From Corallococcus caeni (GTDB lineage Bacteria > Myxococcota > Myxococcia > Myxococcales > Myxococcaceae): DNA of 64,000 nucleotides. Within the stretch, counting starts at the first letter, position 1. Each line of letters begins with the position of its first letter. A program made the translations under genes and the position numbers. The stretch lies in NCBI RefSeq assembly GCF_036245865.1, contig NZ_BTTW01000001.1:868001-932000 (forward strand). Reading direction: 5' to 3'. Below are positions 50,001-59,300 of this stretch, piece after piece. The notes under the pieces are model-generated. The model ran no database searches. It had not been told where the DNA came from and saw only the letters and a program-made list of their open reading frames with translations.

Positions 50001-52996
50001 TGGAGGCGCTGAAGAAGCAGGGCCGCGCGTTCTCGAACGTCGTGCACCTGTGGAGCCTGTCGCGCGAGCCCGCGCTGACGGAGAAGGCGCTGGACCTGGG
50101 CTTCCACAGCCAGCTGTTCCTCGCCCGCGCCCTGAGCGAGACGGGCCACCTGGAGCCCCTCACCTGGTCCGTGGTGGCGAGCCGCTCCGCCCGCGTGGAG
50201 CAGGCGGATTCCCAGCTGCCGGAGCAGGCCCTGCTGGTGGGCCCCACGCGCGTGCTGCCGCAGGAGTACCCGAACCTCGCCTGCCGCTTCGTGGACGTGG
50301 TGCCCGGCGACGCGGGCGCGGTGGCGGACCGGCTGGCGGCGGAGCTGCGTGCGGAGGCGCGTGACGCGGTGGTGGCCCTGCGTGGCCGTCAGCGCTGGGT
50401 CCAGACCTTCGAGCCCGTGCGCCTGGAGGCGGCCGGCGCGCAGGTGCTGCGCGACGGCGGCGCGTACCTCATCACCGACGGCCTCACCGGCATCGGCCAC
50501 GCGCTGGCGTCCGAGCTGGCCACGGCGCACCGCGCGAAGCTGACCCTGGTGGAGACGGCGGACTTCCCCAGCCGCGGCCAGTGGACGGCGTGGGTGGAGA
50601 AGCACGGCGTGCAGGACGCGGTGTCCCGCCGCATCCAGCGCGCGCTGGCCCTGGAGCGCACCGGCGTGGAGATGCTGGTGCTGCCCGCGGCCCTCACGGA
50701 CGTGGAGTCCATGCGCGGCGTGGTGGACACGGCGGTGGCGCGCTTCGGCCGCATCGACGGCGTCATCCACGCGGCGGGCGGCATGCAGGGCGCCACCCTG
50801 GGCACCATCGCGGAGACGGGCCCGGAGGAGTGCGCCTGGCACTTCCGCCCGCAGGTGCACGGCGTGCGCGTGCTGGCAGAGGTCCTCCCCAAGGAGGGCC
50901 CCGCGTTCTGCCTCCTCGTGTCGTCGCTGTCGTCCGTGCTGGGTGGCCTGGGCCAGGTGGCGCAGGCCTCCGCCAGCGCCTTCATGGACGCCTTCGCGGA
51001 GGCGCGCACGGAAGGGTTCGCCTACCCGTGGCTGAGCGTGGACTGGGACGCGTGGCAGTTCGCGGACGCGCAGGCCATGGCGGAGCTATCCCCCACGCTG
51101 GCCCAGTTCGCCATCCAGCCCGCGGAAGGCCTGGAGGCGCTGCGCCGCGCGCTGTCTCACGGTGAGGGCCAGCTGGCCGTCTCCACGGGCAGCCTGGCCG
51201 CGCGTCAGCGCCAGGGCCCGCGCGCCACGAAGGCGGAGAAGGGCAAGAAGGACGCGGCGAAGGGCAACAAGCACGCGCGGCCTTCCATCCTCACGCCCTA
51301 CGCCGCGCCTCGCACGGAGCTGGAGAAGACCGTCGCGGGCATCTGGGAGCAGGTGCTGGGCATCGACGGCATCGGCATCAACGACAACTTCTTCGAGTTG
51401 GGGGGCCACTCGCTGCTGGCCACGCAGCTGCGCAACCACATCCACGCGGTGCTGAAGGTGGACCTGTCGCTGCGCGGCCTCTTCGAGACGCCCACCGTGG
51501 CCGGCGTCGCCGGGCGCGTGGAGCAGGAGCTGGGCAAGCGCGCGGCCTCCACGGAGAAGCCCATCGCGGAGCGCCTGCGCACCGCGTTCCCCACCGAGCG
51601 CCCCGCTCTGCTCACCGAGTACCTGCGCCACCACATCTCGGAAGGCCTGCGCATCCCGTTGGACAAGCTGCCCGCCGACGGCAGCCTCAAGGGCTACGAC
51701 CTGCACGCGCTGGGCGCGGAGCTGGAGTACGACCTGCGGCAGGACTTCAAGTTCCAGCTCTACCCGCACGAGGTGCAGGCGCACCCGTCCATCCCGGAGC
51801 TGTCGAAGTACCTGCTCGTGGAGATGGACCGCCTGCAGGATCCGCAGCGCTTCGCGGAGAACAAGCCGCTGTCCGCGTACCCGCTGAAGCCCTACCGCGC
51901 CCAGGTGTCCGGCGTGCAGCGCACCAACACGGCGAAGAAGAACCCGCCCATGGTGTTCGTGCACTCCAGCCCGCGCGCGGGCTCCACGCTGTTCCGCGTG
52001 ATGCTCGCGGGACACCCCCGGCTGTTCTGCCCGCCGGAAGTGAACCTGCTCTTCTTCGAGGGCATGCGCGAGTGGCGCGAGAACATCGGCTTCGGCTCCG
52101 AGATGGAGTGGACCACGGGCGGCCTGCAGTGGGCGCTCATGGAGCTGGAGAAGCTGGACTCGCCCGCCGGTGCCGCGCTGGTGGACCGGCTGGTCGCGGA
52201 CGACGTGTCCGCGCAGGACGTCTACCGCCGCCTCCAGGAGAAGTCCGCGCCCCGGCTGCTCGTGGACAAGACGCCCACGTACGCCATGGACGTGGAGACG
52301 CTGGAGCGCGCGGAGCGGATGTTCGAGGGCAACAAGTACATCTACCTCTACCGCCACCCGCTCCCGGTGATGGAGTCCATCCTCCGGATGCGCTTCGACC
52401 GCCTCTTCGCCGCCGGCCTCTTCGGCGACGCGGACGTGGACCCCTACGTGGTGGCGGAGACGGTGTGGGCGCTGTCCAACCGGAACCTGCTCAACTTCTT
52501 CGACGGCATCGGCCGTGAGCGCTGCCACTGGGTCCGCTACGAGGACCTGGTCGCGGACCCGACGAAGGTGATGACCGGCGTGGCCCAGTTCCTGGGGCTC
52601 GAGTTCGACGAGCGCATGGTCCAGCCGTACGACGGCAAGAAGGACCGCATGATGGGTGGCCTGGGCGACCCCAACATCCTCCAGCACCAGGGCATCGAGA
52701 AGAAGATGGGCGAGTCCTGGAAGCGCATCAAGTGGCCCCGCGCGTTCGACGCCTCCACGCACGCCGTGATTGAACGGCTGGGCTATTCCGTGGAGGGCGC
52801 CACGCCCGCGCCGGCCCCGGTGGCCGCGCAGGTGGTGACTCCCGCCGCGAAGCAGAAGGTGACCGCGGCGGAGGCGGAGAAGCTGCTGGAGAACATGGAC
52901 CAGCTCTCCGACGAGCAGGTGGCGGAGCTGCTCGCGGTGCTGGAAGACGCGGGCGGCGGTGACGGTGGTGGCAGCAGCAGCGAGGACGCGGCCTGA
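47033..52996 (+). CDS. PKS module KS-AT-KR0-ACP fused to pseudo-ACP and sulfotransferase
   Basis: 1987 residues from ATG 47033. KS (~10-440) keeps Cys182 in ITSACSTSL. AT (~535-830) has Ser635 and HAFH (H731-H734), so malonyl. The KR is degenerate: the nucleotide loop reads TDGLTGIG (D1149-G1155), Lys is Gln1274 and Tyr is Gln1311. An ACP with Ser1460 follows. Residues ~1510-1590 look like a second carrier fold in which the DSL serine is His1558 (GYDLHALG). Residues ~1630-1900 are a PAPS sulfotransferase with HSSPRAGSTLFRVMLAGHP at ~1644 and KTPTYAMD, YRHPLP. A C-terminal helix (LLENMDQLSDEQVAELLAVL) is a likely docking element for the next NRPS. Confidence 0.92.
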   Translation: MSADTNIDAQAIAIVGMAGRFPGAPDLASFWKNLRDGVESIQPVPDAELEKLGVDPVLRKDPRHVKASAALAGMELFDAGFFGFTPREAELMDPQHRVFLECAWEALEKAGHTPEGFDGSIGVFAGAATNTYLVFHLVPNFDQLSGMDQVQIDVNNGGDFLATRVAYKLNLRGPSYSITSACSTSLVATHAACQSLLNEECDLALAGGVSVHVKHPEGYPFVPGGIVSPDGHCRAFDAKAEGTVFGSGVGVVVLKRLADAIQDGDHIHAIIKGSAINNDGALKVGFTAPSVEGQATVITEALGAAGVAPETIGYLETHGTGTKMGDPIEVRALNKAFKFRSAAAKAAPPKIPVGSLKSNIGHLANAAGVSSLIKAVMTLENRQIPPSLHVSEVNPEIPFAGGPFFVNTKLTDWQANPKHPRRAGVSSFGVGGTNAHVVLEEAPALPPSGASRPAQLLVLSAKSDAALDAATKNLAAHLKAHPAQALADVAFTLQTGRQAMAKRRVLVCRDRDDAMAALDVEGSPRLWTQTPDVHERPVAFLFPGQGSQYVGMARDLYASEPTFKRHLDACADKLTPHLGVDLRTVLFPEASKAEAATQALTRTELTQPALFAVEYALAKLWMAWGVKPSAMLGHSIGEYVAACLAGVFTLDDALALVAARGKLMQSLPAGSMLSAKLEESALKPLLPSSVSVAAVNAPGFTVVAGPTDAVDALQAKLEGLGVEVSRLHTSHAFHSAMMDPILAPFTARVRQVKLSAPTLPFLSNVTGTWIEAAQATDPDYWATHLRQAVRFSAGLQELSRKWPQAALLEVGPGTVLTTLSKQQPGAEGRVLVSSTRHPREQTPDLQVLLGALGRLWLGGVTVDWKGFAANEQRRRVPLPTYPFQRERYWIDAKPLGAGARADAPASLAKRADVADWFYAPSWKLSPLPKAKDVAGAGWLVLADDTGVAEALAPKLGGDVFRVVPGARFEQRPDGTFTVDPARREDFCGVLEALKKQGRAFSNVVHLWSLSREPALTEKALDLGFHSQLFLARALSETGHLEPLTWSVVASRSARVEQADSQLPEQALLVGPTRVLPQEYPNLACRFVDVVPGDAGAVADRLAAELRAEARDAVVALRGRQRWVQTFEPVRLEAAGAQVLRDGGAYLITDGLTGIGHALASELATAHRAKLTLVETADFPSRGQWTAWVEKHGVQDAVSRRIQRALALERTGVEMLVLPAALTDVESMRGVVDTAVARFGRIDGVIHAAGGMQGATLGTIAETGPEECAWHFRPQVHGVRVLAEVLPKEGPAFCLLVSSLSSVLGGLGQVAQASASAFMDAFAEARTEGFAYPWLSVDWDAWQFADAQAMAELSPTLAQFAIQPAEGLEALRRALSHGEGQLAVSTGSLAARQRQGPRATKAEKGKKDAAKGNKHARPSILTPYAAPRTELEKTVAGIWEQVLGIDGIGINDNFFELGGHSLLATQLRNHIHAVLKVDLSLRGLFETPTVAGVAGRVEQELGKRAASTEKPIAERLRTAFPTERPALLTEYLRHHISEGLRIPLDKLPADGSLKGYDLHALGAELEYDLRQDFKFQLYPHEVQAHPSIPELSKYLLVEMDRLQDPQRFAENKPLSAYPLKPYRAQVSGVQRTNTAKKNPPMVFVHSSPRAGSTLFRVMLAGHPRLFCPPEVNLLFFEGMREWRENIGFGSEMEWTTGGLQWALMELEKLDSPAGAALVDRLVADDVSAQDVYRRLQEKSAPRLLVDKTPTYAMDVETLERAERMFEGNKYIYLYRHPLPVMESILRMRFDRLFAAGLFGDADVDPYVVAETVWALSNRNLLNFFDGIGRERCHWVRYEDLVADPTKVMTGVAQFLGLEFDERMVQPYDGKKDRMMGGLGDPNILQHQGIEKKMGESWKRIKWPRAFDASTHAVIERLGYSVEGATPAPAPVAAQVVTPAAKQKVTAAEAEKLLENMDQLSDEQVAELLAVLEDAGGGDGGGSSSEDAA
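48925..49255 (+). repeat. AT-domain DNA segment repeated in the three PKS genes (copy b)
   Basis: Second copy of the AT core repeat described at 44211. It keeps the run CACAGCATCGGTGAGTACGT and the LHTSHAFHS block, with only scattered third-position changes. Confidence 0.65.
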
Positions 52997-52998
52997 AC

Positions 52999-55900
52999 AT
53001 GACGCCCGAAGAGAAGCGAGCACGGCTGGCGCAGCTCCTGAAGGACAAGTCGCGCCCCGCCGCGAAGCAGGCGCCCCTGTCCTTCGCGCAGGAGCGGATG
53101 TGGTTCCTGGACAAGTGGAGCCCCGGCAGCGCGGCGTTCCACATGCCCACCGCGGTGCGCCTGACGGGCACCGTGGACACGGACGCGCTCGGCCGCGCCC
53201 TGTCCCTGCTGGTGGAGCGGCACGACACGCTGCGCACCACCTTCCAGGAGCGCGAGGGCGGCGCCGTGCAGGTCATCGCCTCCACGGGCGAGGTGCCGCT
53301 GGAGGTGATGGACCTCCAGGGCCTGCCGGTGTCCGAGCGCGACGCGGAGGCGCAGCGGCGCGTGGTGGCGCTCGCGCAGCAGCCCTTCAGCCTGGAGCAG
53401 GGGCCGCTGTTGCGCGCGGTGCTGATGCTCCTGGGCAACGGCGAGCAGGTGCTGCTGGTGGATCAGCACCACATCGTCTCCGACGGCTGGTCCATGGGCG
53501 TGCTCGTGCACGAGCTGGCCATGCTGTACCGCGCGTGCCTGGAGGGGCAGCCCTCGCCGCTCAAGCCGCTGCCCTTGCAGTACGCGGACTGGGCGGTGTG
53601 GCAGAAGGACTGGCTCCAGGGCGCGGAGCTGGAGCGCCAGCTCACCTACTGGAAGAACCGCCTCAACCCGCACGCGCTGCTGGAGCTGCCCCAGGACAAG
53701 CCGCGTCCGGCGCTGATGAGCTCCAAGGGTGAACGGCAGGTGATGCACCTGTCCCCCGCCCTCACCCAGGCCCTCAAGGCGCTGGGGCAGCGCGAGGGAC
53801 GCACGCTGTTCGTGACGCTGCTGTCCGCGTTCAACGTGCTGCTGTCGCGCTACACCGGGCAGGACGACATCGTGGTGGGCACGCCCATCGCGGGCCGTCC
53901 GCGCGCGGAGGTGGAAGGGCTCATCGGCCTGTTCGTGAACATGCTGGCGCTGCGCTCGGACCTGTCCGGCAAGCCCACGTTCAAGGAGCTGCTGCGCCGC
54001 GTGCACGAGTCCACGCTGGACGCGTACGCGCACCAGGACATCCCCTTCGAGCGGCTGGTGGACGCGCTCAAGCCGGAGCGGCACCTCAGCCACTCGCCCA
54101 TCTTCCAGGTGATGTTCGTCCTGCAGAACGCGCCCATGCCGGCCCTGGAGGCCCCGGGCCTGCTGATGGAGGCGAAGCCGGTGGACACCGGCACGACGAA
54201 GTACGACCTGTCCCTCCTGCTGGTGGACCTGCCGCAGGGCCTGCGCGTCACCGCCGAGTACAGCACCGACCTCTTCGAGCGCTCCACGGCGGAGCGCCTG
54301 CTGGGCCACTACCTGACGCTACTGGAAGGCATCGTCGCGCAGCCGGACCTGCCCATCTCCCGCCTGCCGCTGCTTCCTTCCGCCGAGCAGCAGCGCGTGA
54401 TGAAGGACTGGAACGACACCGCCGTCACGCACCCGAAGGAAGCGACGCTCACGTCGCTCATCGCCGCGCAGGTGGAGCGCACGCCGGACGCCGTCGCCCT
54501 GGAGTTCGAGGGCAGCCGCCTCACCTACCGGGAGCTGGACGCCCGCGCGAACCAGCTCGCGCACGCGCTGCGCAAACATGGCGTGGGGCCGGAAGTCCGC
54601 GTGGGCCTGTGCGTGGAGCGGTCGCTGGAGATGGTGGTGGGCCTGCTGGGCACGCTGAAGGCGGGCGGCGCGTACGTGCCGCTGGACCCGGGCTACCCGC
54701 AGGAGCGCCTGGGCTGGATGCTGGAGGACGCGCGTCCGCCGGTGCTGCTGGTGCAGGAGCGGCTGCTGTCGCGGCTGCCGGCGTCGGACGCGAAGGTGGT
54801 GAAGCTGGACACGGGCTGGGAGGAGATTGCCCGCGAGCCCACCACCGCACCCACGCCCACCGCGACGCCGGACTCGCTGGCGTACATCATCTTCACCTCC
54901 GGCAGCACCGGCCGCCCCAAGGGCGCGATGAACGCCCACGGCCCGGTGGTGAACCGCCTGCTGTGGATGCAGTCCGCCTACCGGCTCACGCCGGACGACG
55001 TGGTGCTCCAGAAGACGCCGTTCAGCTTCGACGTGTCCGTCTGGGAGTTCTTCTGGCCGCTGATGACGGGCGCGAAGCTGGTGGTCGCGAAGCCCGGCGG
55101 GCACCAGGACCCGGGCTACCTCAAGGCGCTGATTGCCTCCGCGTCCGTCACCACGCTGCACTTCGTGCCCTCCATGCTCCAGGCCTTCCTGGACGAGCCG
55201 GGCGTGGCGGAGTGCACGTCGCTGAAGCGCGTGGTGTGCAGCGGCGAAGCGCTGCCCCTGGAGCTGAAGGAGCTGTGCCTGCGCACGCTGCCCGGTGCGG
55301 GGCTGCACAACCTCTACGGCCCCACCGAGGCCGCGGTGGACGTGACGTTCCACGCGTGCAAGGCGAACGACGGCCGCCGCTCCGTGCCCATTGGCCGGCC
55401 GGTGGACAACACGCAGATCCGCATCCTGGACGCGGAGCTCCAGCCGGTGCCGCAGGGCGCGGCGGGCGAGCTGTACATCGGCGGCGTGCAGGTGGGGCGC
55501 GGCTACCTCGCGCGGCCCTCGCTCACGGCGGAGCGCTTCATCCCCGACCCCTACGCGACGGTGCCGGGCGCGCGCATGTACCGCACGGGCGACGTGGCGC
55601 GGTGGCTGCCGGACGGCGAAATCGAGTACCTGGGCCGCGCGGACTTCCAGGTGAAGATCCGCGGCCTGCGCATCGAGCTGGGCGAGATTGAGTCGTCGCT
55701 GGAGAAGCACCCCACGGTGCGCCAGGCGGTGGTGCTCGCGCGCGAGGACCGGCCGGGCCAGAAGCGGCTGGTGGCCTACGTCACCGGCAAGGACGCGAAG
55801 CCGGAGGCCGCGGCGCTGCGCACCTTCCTGCTGGAGCGGCTGCCCGAGTACATGGTCCCGTCCAACGTCGTGGTGCTGGAGCGCATGCCGCTCAGCCCCA

Positions 55901-56322
55901 ACGGCAAGGCGGACCGCAAGGCGCTGCCCGCGCCGGAAGCCGGTGGGACGGACCCCGCGCGCCCCTTCGCGGCGCCAGGGACGGCCATCGAGCAGCAGAT
56001 CGCCCAGGCGTGGAAGGACCTGCTCCACGTGGAGCGGGTGGGCCTGGACGACCCCTTCTTCGAGCTGGGTGGCAATTCGCTGCTCGCCCTCCAGCTCCAC
56101 CGCCGACTGACGGCGGAGCTGGGCGTGACGCTGGCGCTGACGGACCTCTTCCAGTACCCCACCGTGCGGGCACTGGCGGCGCGGCTGTCGCGCCGGGAGG
56201 ACACGCCCTCGGAGGACGCGGCGCAGGCGGGCCGCTCCCGTGCCGAGGCGCGACGCACGGTCAACCGCCGCGCGGGAGCCTCGCGCGGTCGGGTGGAAAC
56301 GGATGGAGACGCGGATGAGTGA
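52999..56322 (+). CDS. NRPS module C-A-PCP, predicted serine-activating
   Basis: 1107 residues from ATG 52999, two bases after the previous stop. The N-terminal ~20 residues (TPEEKRARLAQLLKD) are a likely docking helix. C domain ~25-455 with HHIVSDG (H157-D162). A domain ~480-980 with FTSGSTGRPKG at F632 and LYGPTEAAVDV. The binding-pocket residues I read are D678, V679, W682, H721, V746, S748, L772, V780, D781 plus the core lysine, i.e. DVWHVSLVDK, one change from the serine code of EntF, so serine is predicted. PCP: Ser1027. The C-tail is basic and its last bases overlap the next gene (ATG 56315). Confidence 0.93.
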   Translation: MTPEEKRARLAQLLKDKSRPAAKQAPLSFAQERMWFLDKWSPGSAAFHMPTAVRLTGTVDTDALGRALSLLVERHDTLRTTFQEREGGAVQVIASTGEVPLEVMDLQGLPVSERDAEAQRRVVALAQQPFSLEQGPLLRAVLMLLGNGEQVLLVDQHHIVSDGWSMGVLVHELAMLYRACLEGQPSPLKPLPLQYADWAVWQKDWLQGAELERQLTYWKNRLNPHALLELPQDKPRPALMSSKGERQVMHLSPALTQALKALGQREGRTLFVTLLSAFNVLLSRYTGQDDIVVGTPIAGRPRAEVEGLIGLFVNMLALRSDLSGKPTFKELLRRVHESTLDAYAHQDIPFERLVDALKPERHLSHSPIFQVMFVLQNAPMPALEAPGLLMEAKPVDTGTTKYDLSLLLVDLPQGLRVTAEYSTDLFERSTAERLLGHYLTLLEGIVAQPDLPISRLPLLPSAEQQRVMKDWNDTAVTHPKEATLTSLIAAQVERTPDAVALEFEGSRLTYRELDARANQLAHALRKHGVGPEVRVGLCVERSLEMVVGLLGTLKAGGAYVPLDPGYPQERLGWMLEDARPPVLLVQERLLSRLPASDAKVVKLDTGWEEIAREPTTAPTPTATPDSLAYIIFTSGSTGRPKGAMNAHGPVVNRLLWMQSAYRLTPDDVVLQKTPFSFDVSVWEFFWPLMTGAKLVVAKPGGHQDPGYLKALIASASVTTLHFVPSMLQAFLDEPGVAECTSLKRVVCSGEALPLELKELCLRTLPGAGLHNLYGPTEAAVDVTFHACKANDGRRSVPIGRPVDNTQIRILDAELQPVPQGAAGELYIGGVQVGRGYLARPSLTAERFIPDPYATVPGARMYRTGDVARWLPDGEIEYLGRADFQVKIRGLRIELGEIESSLEKHPTVRQAVVLAREDRPGQKRLVAYVTGKDAKPEAAALRTFLLERLPEYMVPSNVVVLERMPLSPNGKADRKALPAPEAGGTDPARPFAAPGTAIEQQIAQAWKDLLHVERVGLDDPFFELGGNSLLALQLHRRLTAELGVTLALTDLFQYPTVRALAARLSRREDTPSEDAAQAGRSRAEARRTVNRRAGASRGRVETDGDADE

Positions 56323-59300
56323 CGCAGTGGGTGGTGGCGAGGAGCGCATCGCGATCGTCGGCCTGGCGGGCCGCTTCCCGGGTGCGAAGACGCTGGAGGG
56401 CTTCTGGGAGATGCTCCGGCGCGGCGGCGACGCGCGCCGCGTGCCCACGGACGCGGAGCTGGACGACGCGGGCGTTCCGCAGGCCCTGCGCGCCCATCCG
56501 CAGTGGGTGCGCTCCAGCTACGTGCTGGAGGGCGCGACGGAGTTCGACGCGGGCCTCTTCGGCTACAGCCCGCGCGAGGCGGAGCTGATGGACCCCCAGC
56601 AGCGCATCTTCATGGAGTGCGCGTGGGAGTCGCTGGACAACGCCGGCTATGACCCGCTCCGCTTCAAGGGCGCGGTGGCCGTCTACGCGAGCGTGAGCTT
56701 GAGCTCGTACCTGCTGCGCGCGCTGATGCGGCAGCCGGACCTGATGGACGCGGCCGGTTCGTTCGGCGTGATGCTGGCCAACGACAAGGACTACGTGGCG
56801 ACACGCGTGTCCCACCGGCTGGGCCTGCGCGGCCCCGCGGCGACGGTGCAGACGGCGTGCTCCAGCTCGCTGGTGGCGCTCCACCTGGCGTGCCAGAGCC
56901 TGCTGTCTGGCGAGAGCGACATGGCGCTCGCGGGCGGCTCCTCCGTGTCCTTCCCGCAGACGGCGGGCTACCTCTACCAGGAGGGGATGATCTTCTCGCC
57001 GGACGGCTACTGCCGCGCGTTCGACGCGAAGGCCAACGGCACCGTGCGCGGCGCGGGCGCGGCGGTGGTGGTGCTCAAGCGGCTGTCGGACGCGCTGAAG
57101 GACGGCGACACCATCCACGGCGTGCTCCTGGGCACGGCGGTGAACAACGACGGCGCGGGCAAGGTGGGCTTCACCGCGCCCAGCGTGGAGGGCCAGGCCG
57201 CGGTCATCGCGGAGGCGCTCGCCATCTCCGGCGTCACGCCGGACGACATCCAGTACGTGGAGGCCCACGCGACGGGCACCCCGCTGGGCGACCCGATAGA
57301 GGTGGCCGCGCTCAACCAGGCCTTCGGCGGCAAGGAGACGGGCCAGAAGCGCGTGGCGCTGGGCTCGCTCAAGGCGGCCATCGGCCACCTGGACGCGGCG
57401 GCCGGCATCGCGGGCGTGGTGAAGACGGTGCTCGCCATGGAGCACGGCGAGATTCCCGCGAGCCCCCACTTCCAGCAGCCCAACCCCGTCATCGACTTCG
57501 ACGCGGGCCCCTTCTTCGTGCCCTCGCAGCCCCGGCCGTGGACCTCCGCGAACGGGCCGCGCCGCGCGGGCGTGAGCGCCTTCGGCATCGGCGGCACCAA
57601 CACGCACGTCATCCTGGAGGAGGCGCCCAAGGCCGCCGCCCCCGCGCCGTCGCGCCGCGCGTGGCACGTGCTGCCCCTGTCCGCCCGCACGCCCGCGGCG
57701 CTGGACGCGGCGACGGAGCAACTGGCCGCGCACCTGGACGCGCACCCGAACGTGTCCCTGGCGGACGTGGCCTACACGCTCCAGGTGGGCCGCCACATCC
57801 ACGAGCACCGCCGCGCGGTGGTGGTGAAGGACGTCGCGGACGCGAAGGCGGCGCTGCGGGACGCGCGTCGACTGCTGGGCGGCTCCGGCCTCAACACGCG
57901 CCGGCCGGTGGTGTTCCTCTTCTCCGGCCAGGGTTCGCAGTACGTGGACATGGGCCGGGGCCTCTACGAGCAGGAGCCCACCTTCCGCGCGGAGGTGGAC
58001 GCGTGCTCGGAGAAGCTGAAGGCCCACCTGGGGCTGGACCTGCGCACGGTGCTCTATCCGCCCGCGGACGGGCGCGAGAAGGCCACCGAGCAGCTCAAGC
58101 AGACGTCCCTCACGCAGCCCGCGCTGTTCGTCATCGAGTACGCGCTGGCGAAGCTGTGGGCGTCGTGGGGCGTGACGCCGCAGGCGATGGTGGGCCACAG
58201 CATCGGTGAGTACGTGGCCGCGTGCCTGTCGGGCGTGTTCTCGGTGGACGACGCGCTGGCGCTGGTGGCCACGCGCGGCCGGTTGATGCAGTCCCTGCCC
58301 GCGGGCGCCATGCTGTCCGTGCGGCTGACGCCGGAGGCGCTGGCGCCGCTGATGGACGCGCGCCTCTCCGTGGCCGCCGTCAACGCGCCGGGCTTCACCG
58401 TCGTGGCGGGCCCCACCGACGCGGTGGACGGGCTCCAGGCGAAGCTGGAGGCCCAGAAGGTGGAGGTGTCGCGGCTGCACACGTCGCACGCGTTCCACTC
58501 CACGATGATGGACCCCATCGTCGAGGAGTTCCGCCAGGCGGTGGCGAAGGTCGCGCGCAAGGAGCCGAAGGACCTCTACCTGTCCAACGTCACCGGCGCC
58601 CACGTGACGCCCGAGGACGCGGTGAGCCCGGCGTACTGGGCCCGCCACCTGCGCGACGCCGTGCGCTTCCAGGACTCGGCGACGCTGCTGTTGAACGACC
58701 CCGAGCACGTCTTCCTGGAGGTCGGTCCCGGCAACGCGCTGGCCACGCTGGTGCGCCGCAACGCGAAGGAGGGCACGTTCCCGGCCATCCTCACGACGCT
58801 GCCCGCGCCGCGCGACGCCCAGCAGGACGCGCTCACGCACGCCACGGACGCGTTCGCGAAGCTGTGGCTCGCGGGCGCGAAGACGACCGCCGGCCGCGTC
58901 TACAAGGGTGAGGCGCGCCGCCGCATCCCCCTGCCCGCCTACCCCTTCCAGCGCGAGCGCTACGACCTGCTCAAGGGCCCGCCGCCCGCGCTGCCTCGCG
59001 CCGCCACCGCCGCACGGACTGCTCCGAATCAGGGCGTGGAGCTGACCGTCCCGGTGTGGCCGCGCACGCGCGCCTCGCCACGGGTCCCGTCGCTTTCCGG
59101 GCAGCGCTGGCTGGTGCTGGAGGCGGAGACGCCGGTGGCCTCGCGCGTGGCGGAGCGGCTGCGGCAGGCGGGCGCGGACGTGGTGTCGCTCGTCGCGGGC
59201 CAGGGCGCGTCGGATCCGGTGACGAAGCGCTTCGCCGTGGACGTGGCCTCGCCCGGCGCGGTGAGCGAGCACCTGGAGCGGCTGCGCGGGGAGGACTGGA

